In this document: positions 12,378 through 13,756 of the stretch, one piece after another
Position numbering within the stretch: position 1 is the first letter of the stretch
How the letters are laid out: each line of letters starts with the position of its first letter
Source: Aigarchaeota archaeon
GTDB taxonomy: Archaea; Thermoproteota; Nitrososphaeria_A; Caldarchaeales; Wolframiiraptoraceae
Assembly: GCA_025059415.1 (NCBI GenBank)
Contig: JANXDQ010000026.1
Coordinates: 1 to 13,756, forward strand
Direction of reading: 5' to 3'
Length of the DNA: 13,756 bases
The notes under the pieces: model-generated
Seen by the model: the letters and a program-made list of their open reading frames with translations, nothing else
What the model was told of the DNA's origin: nothing
Databases searched by the model: none
Translations under genes and position numbers: made by a program

Positions 12378-13756
12378 ATGAGTTATAGACGATCCCAGGC
12401 ACAGGATTCATTCATAGTTTTTAGAAAGGGGACGCGGAGGGCGGTGGCGGAAAATGCCCAGAATACGGCCTTAACGGCTGCTAGGGGTCTCGCGAATTTC
12501 ATGAAACCCGCATTAGGGCCCAGGGGGATGAATAAGCTACTCATAACTGATACGAAGGACATAATCATCACCCGGGATGGGGCGAGAATGTTAAGTTTCA
12601 TGGAGTTCAGCCATCCAATAGCCTGGATTCTAAAAGATGCTACCATGAGTATTGAGAAAAATGTGGGGGACGGATCTAAAACAACCATCATAATAGCAGG
12701 CGAGCTCGTGAAGAGGTTGGCGAGCTTGGTAAAACCCGGGGAAAGTAGGATATGCGCCTATGTAAGTGAATGTAAATTTGCCCTAGAACTCGCTTTGGAG
12801 AGGTTGAGAAAGCTGGCCAAGCCATTTGAATTCGGCGATTATGAAACTATGATAAACATCGCAAAAACAATGTTGAATGCCAGGGGAATAGAATTAGCAG
12901 TAGATCACCTCGCCGACCTCGCGGTCAGAGCGGTTTTAAATGTGACGGAGAAAAGAGAAGGCAGAATATACCTAAACCCAGATGACGTACAGATAATGAA
13001 GAAGCATGCGGGCTCCTTATTTGATAGCGAGCTAATTCTCGGAGCAGTAATTGATAGAAGTAGTGATAGGGGGATAATGCATCTACTAATGCCGAAAAAA
13101 GTGCATAATGTTAAGGTTGCATTAATCAATACGGCAATAAAGCCGATGGACAAATTTAAGCGGATGCAACTATACGAGCGGGAAATAATCATCAGGGAAA
13201 GCAAGCTCATGGGGGATATTTTAAAGGAGCAGGAAGGAATTGCAATAGAACTTGCTGAAAAAATAATATCAACAGGCGCAGGGGCAGTATTCTCTAAAAG
13301 ACCCATACATCCCACAACCGCTTACGAGTTGGCCAAGGCAGGGATACCAGCGGTTGAGAGGCTAACATCCACGAAACGCGTCGAACTTATCGCGAAAGCC
13401 ACAGGAGCAAATCCGGTTACGAGCCTCGATAATTTAAAAACAGAGGACCTTGGCTGGGCGACTCTTGTTGAAGAAAGAAAGATAGGCAAAGATCAAGTAA
13501 TAGTAGTTGAGGGAGGGGAGAGATCTAGGGTCGTGACGATCTTGTTGAAAGGTTCCTTGGAAAGACAATTAGATGAAGCAGAACACGCACTAAAAGACTT
13601 GATAATGGGTTTCGCCGCTCTAACAAAGGAGCCGGCTTATGTTCCAGGGGGGGGAGCCATAGAGGAAGCAATATCATTTTACTTAACCAGGGAAGCCTCA
13701 AAGCAGCCAAATCGAAGGCAGGTGGCAATGTATGCTTTTGCAAGTGCCCTGGAGCA
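12378..13756 (+). CDS. Divergent group II chaperonin (thermosome) subunit, 3' end cut by the window
   Basis: At least 459 residues of a family of about 530-560; the frame is open throughout. It folds proteins inside a double-ring ATP-driven chamber if it behaves like relatives. Conserved parts are ALGPRGMNKLL (45-55), Asp68 in the N-DG-T-like TRDGARML, Asp98 in VGDGSKTT (96-103), the apical core (about 209-330), KATGANPVTSLDNL, VEERKIG, Asp407 in HALKDLIM, and PGGGAIEE (423-430). The catalytic aspartates are kept, but the usual GDGTTTAV loop reads GDGSKTTI, placing Lys101 where a phosphate-contacting threonine is expected. The helical protrusion is present though poorly conserved. Base use is visibly richer in A/T than upstream genes. 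It is probably a third-type paralog. Confidence 0.9.
   Translation, partial: MSYRRSQAQDSFIVFRKGTRRAVAENAQNTALTAARGLANFMKPALGPRGMNKLLITDTKDIIITRDGARMLSFMEFSHPIAWILKDATMSIEKNVGDGSKTTIIIAGELVKRLASLVKPGESRICAYVSECKFALELALERLRKLAKPFEFGDYETMINIAKTMLNARGIELAVDHLADLAVRAVLNVTEKREGRIYLNPDDVQIMKKHAGSLFDSELILGAVIDRSSDRGIMHLLMPKKVHNVKVALINTAIKPMDKFKRMQLYEREIIIRESKLMGDILKEQEGIAIELAEKIISTGAGAVFSKRPIHPTTAYELAKAGIPAVERLTSTKRVELIAKATGANPVTSLDNLKTEDLGWATLVEERKIGKDQVIVVEGGERSRVVTILLKGSLERQLDEAEHALKDLIMGFAALTKEPAYVPGGGAIEEAISFYLTREASKQPNRRQVAMYAFASALE

Noticed and set aside
12383..13743. Several minus-strand open frames in the last 1.4 kb
   Set aside because: They are shadows of the chaperonin gene, which reads uninterrupted on the plus strand.

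Overview
The window is archaeal chromosome, most likely from a thermophile of the Thermoproteota/TACK branch. It carries ribosomal proteins L15e, S3Ae (eS1) and S15, the RNase P protein Rpp30, the KEOPS subunit Pcc1, a COG1325 exosome-linked RNA-binding protein, a RecJ/DHH nuclease and a group II chaperonin. Promoters are archaeal: TATA-like boxes sit about 22-35 bases before the first gene of most units, giving leaderless or nearly leaderless mRNAs, while some internal genes use a GGAGG-type ribosome binding site. I could not assign a genus. No CRISPR array, transposon, tRNA or rRNA gene was found.

Layout. 1-1564 (minus): a dCTP deaminase-like protein, the COG1325 protein and Rpp30, the last cut by the window edge. 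L15e (1680-2192, plus) diverges from them. Then come a small ferredoxin (2195-2419, minus) diverging from a Ygr210/YchF-type GTPase with a TGS domain (2558-3766, plus). 3773-5547 (minus): S3Ae, a predicted nucleotidyltransferase and a DUF2095-like small protein. 5648-8680 (plus): a tight operon for a metal-ion ABC transporter (binding protein, ATPase, permease) ending in a DtxR/MntR-like regulator. A perfect 10+1+10 palindrome overlaps its promoter. 8660-10873 (minus): S15, RecJ-like nuclease and Pcc1. 10977-12167 (plus): an MFS transporter. 12168-12377: a non-coding stretch that I read as a box C/D guide RNA gene with its own promoter, followed by the promoter of a divergent chaperonin subunit (12378 to the window end).

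How it works together. Most genes serve translation and RNA processing. The metal-uptake operon looks like a cassette set between pcc1 and rps3ae, genes I recall as neighbours in many archaea. The regulator at its end probably closes a feedback loop on the palindrome.

The best discoveries are these. First, the unannotated guide RNA at about 12200-12272: its two guides appear complementary to two nearby segments of 23S rRNA domain IV. Second, the metal-responsive palindrome. Third, a chaperonin paralog that keeps the catalytic aspartates but has changed the nucleotide-phosphate loop. I did not find a wholly new defence or mobile system.
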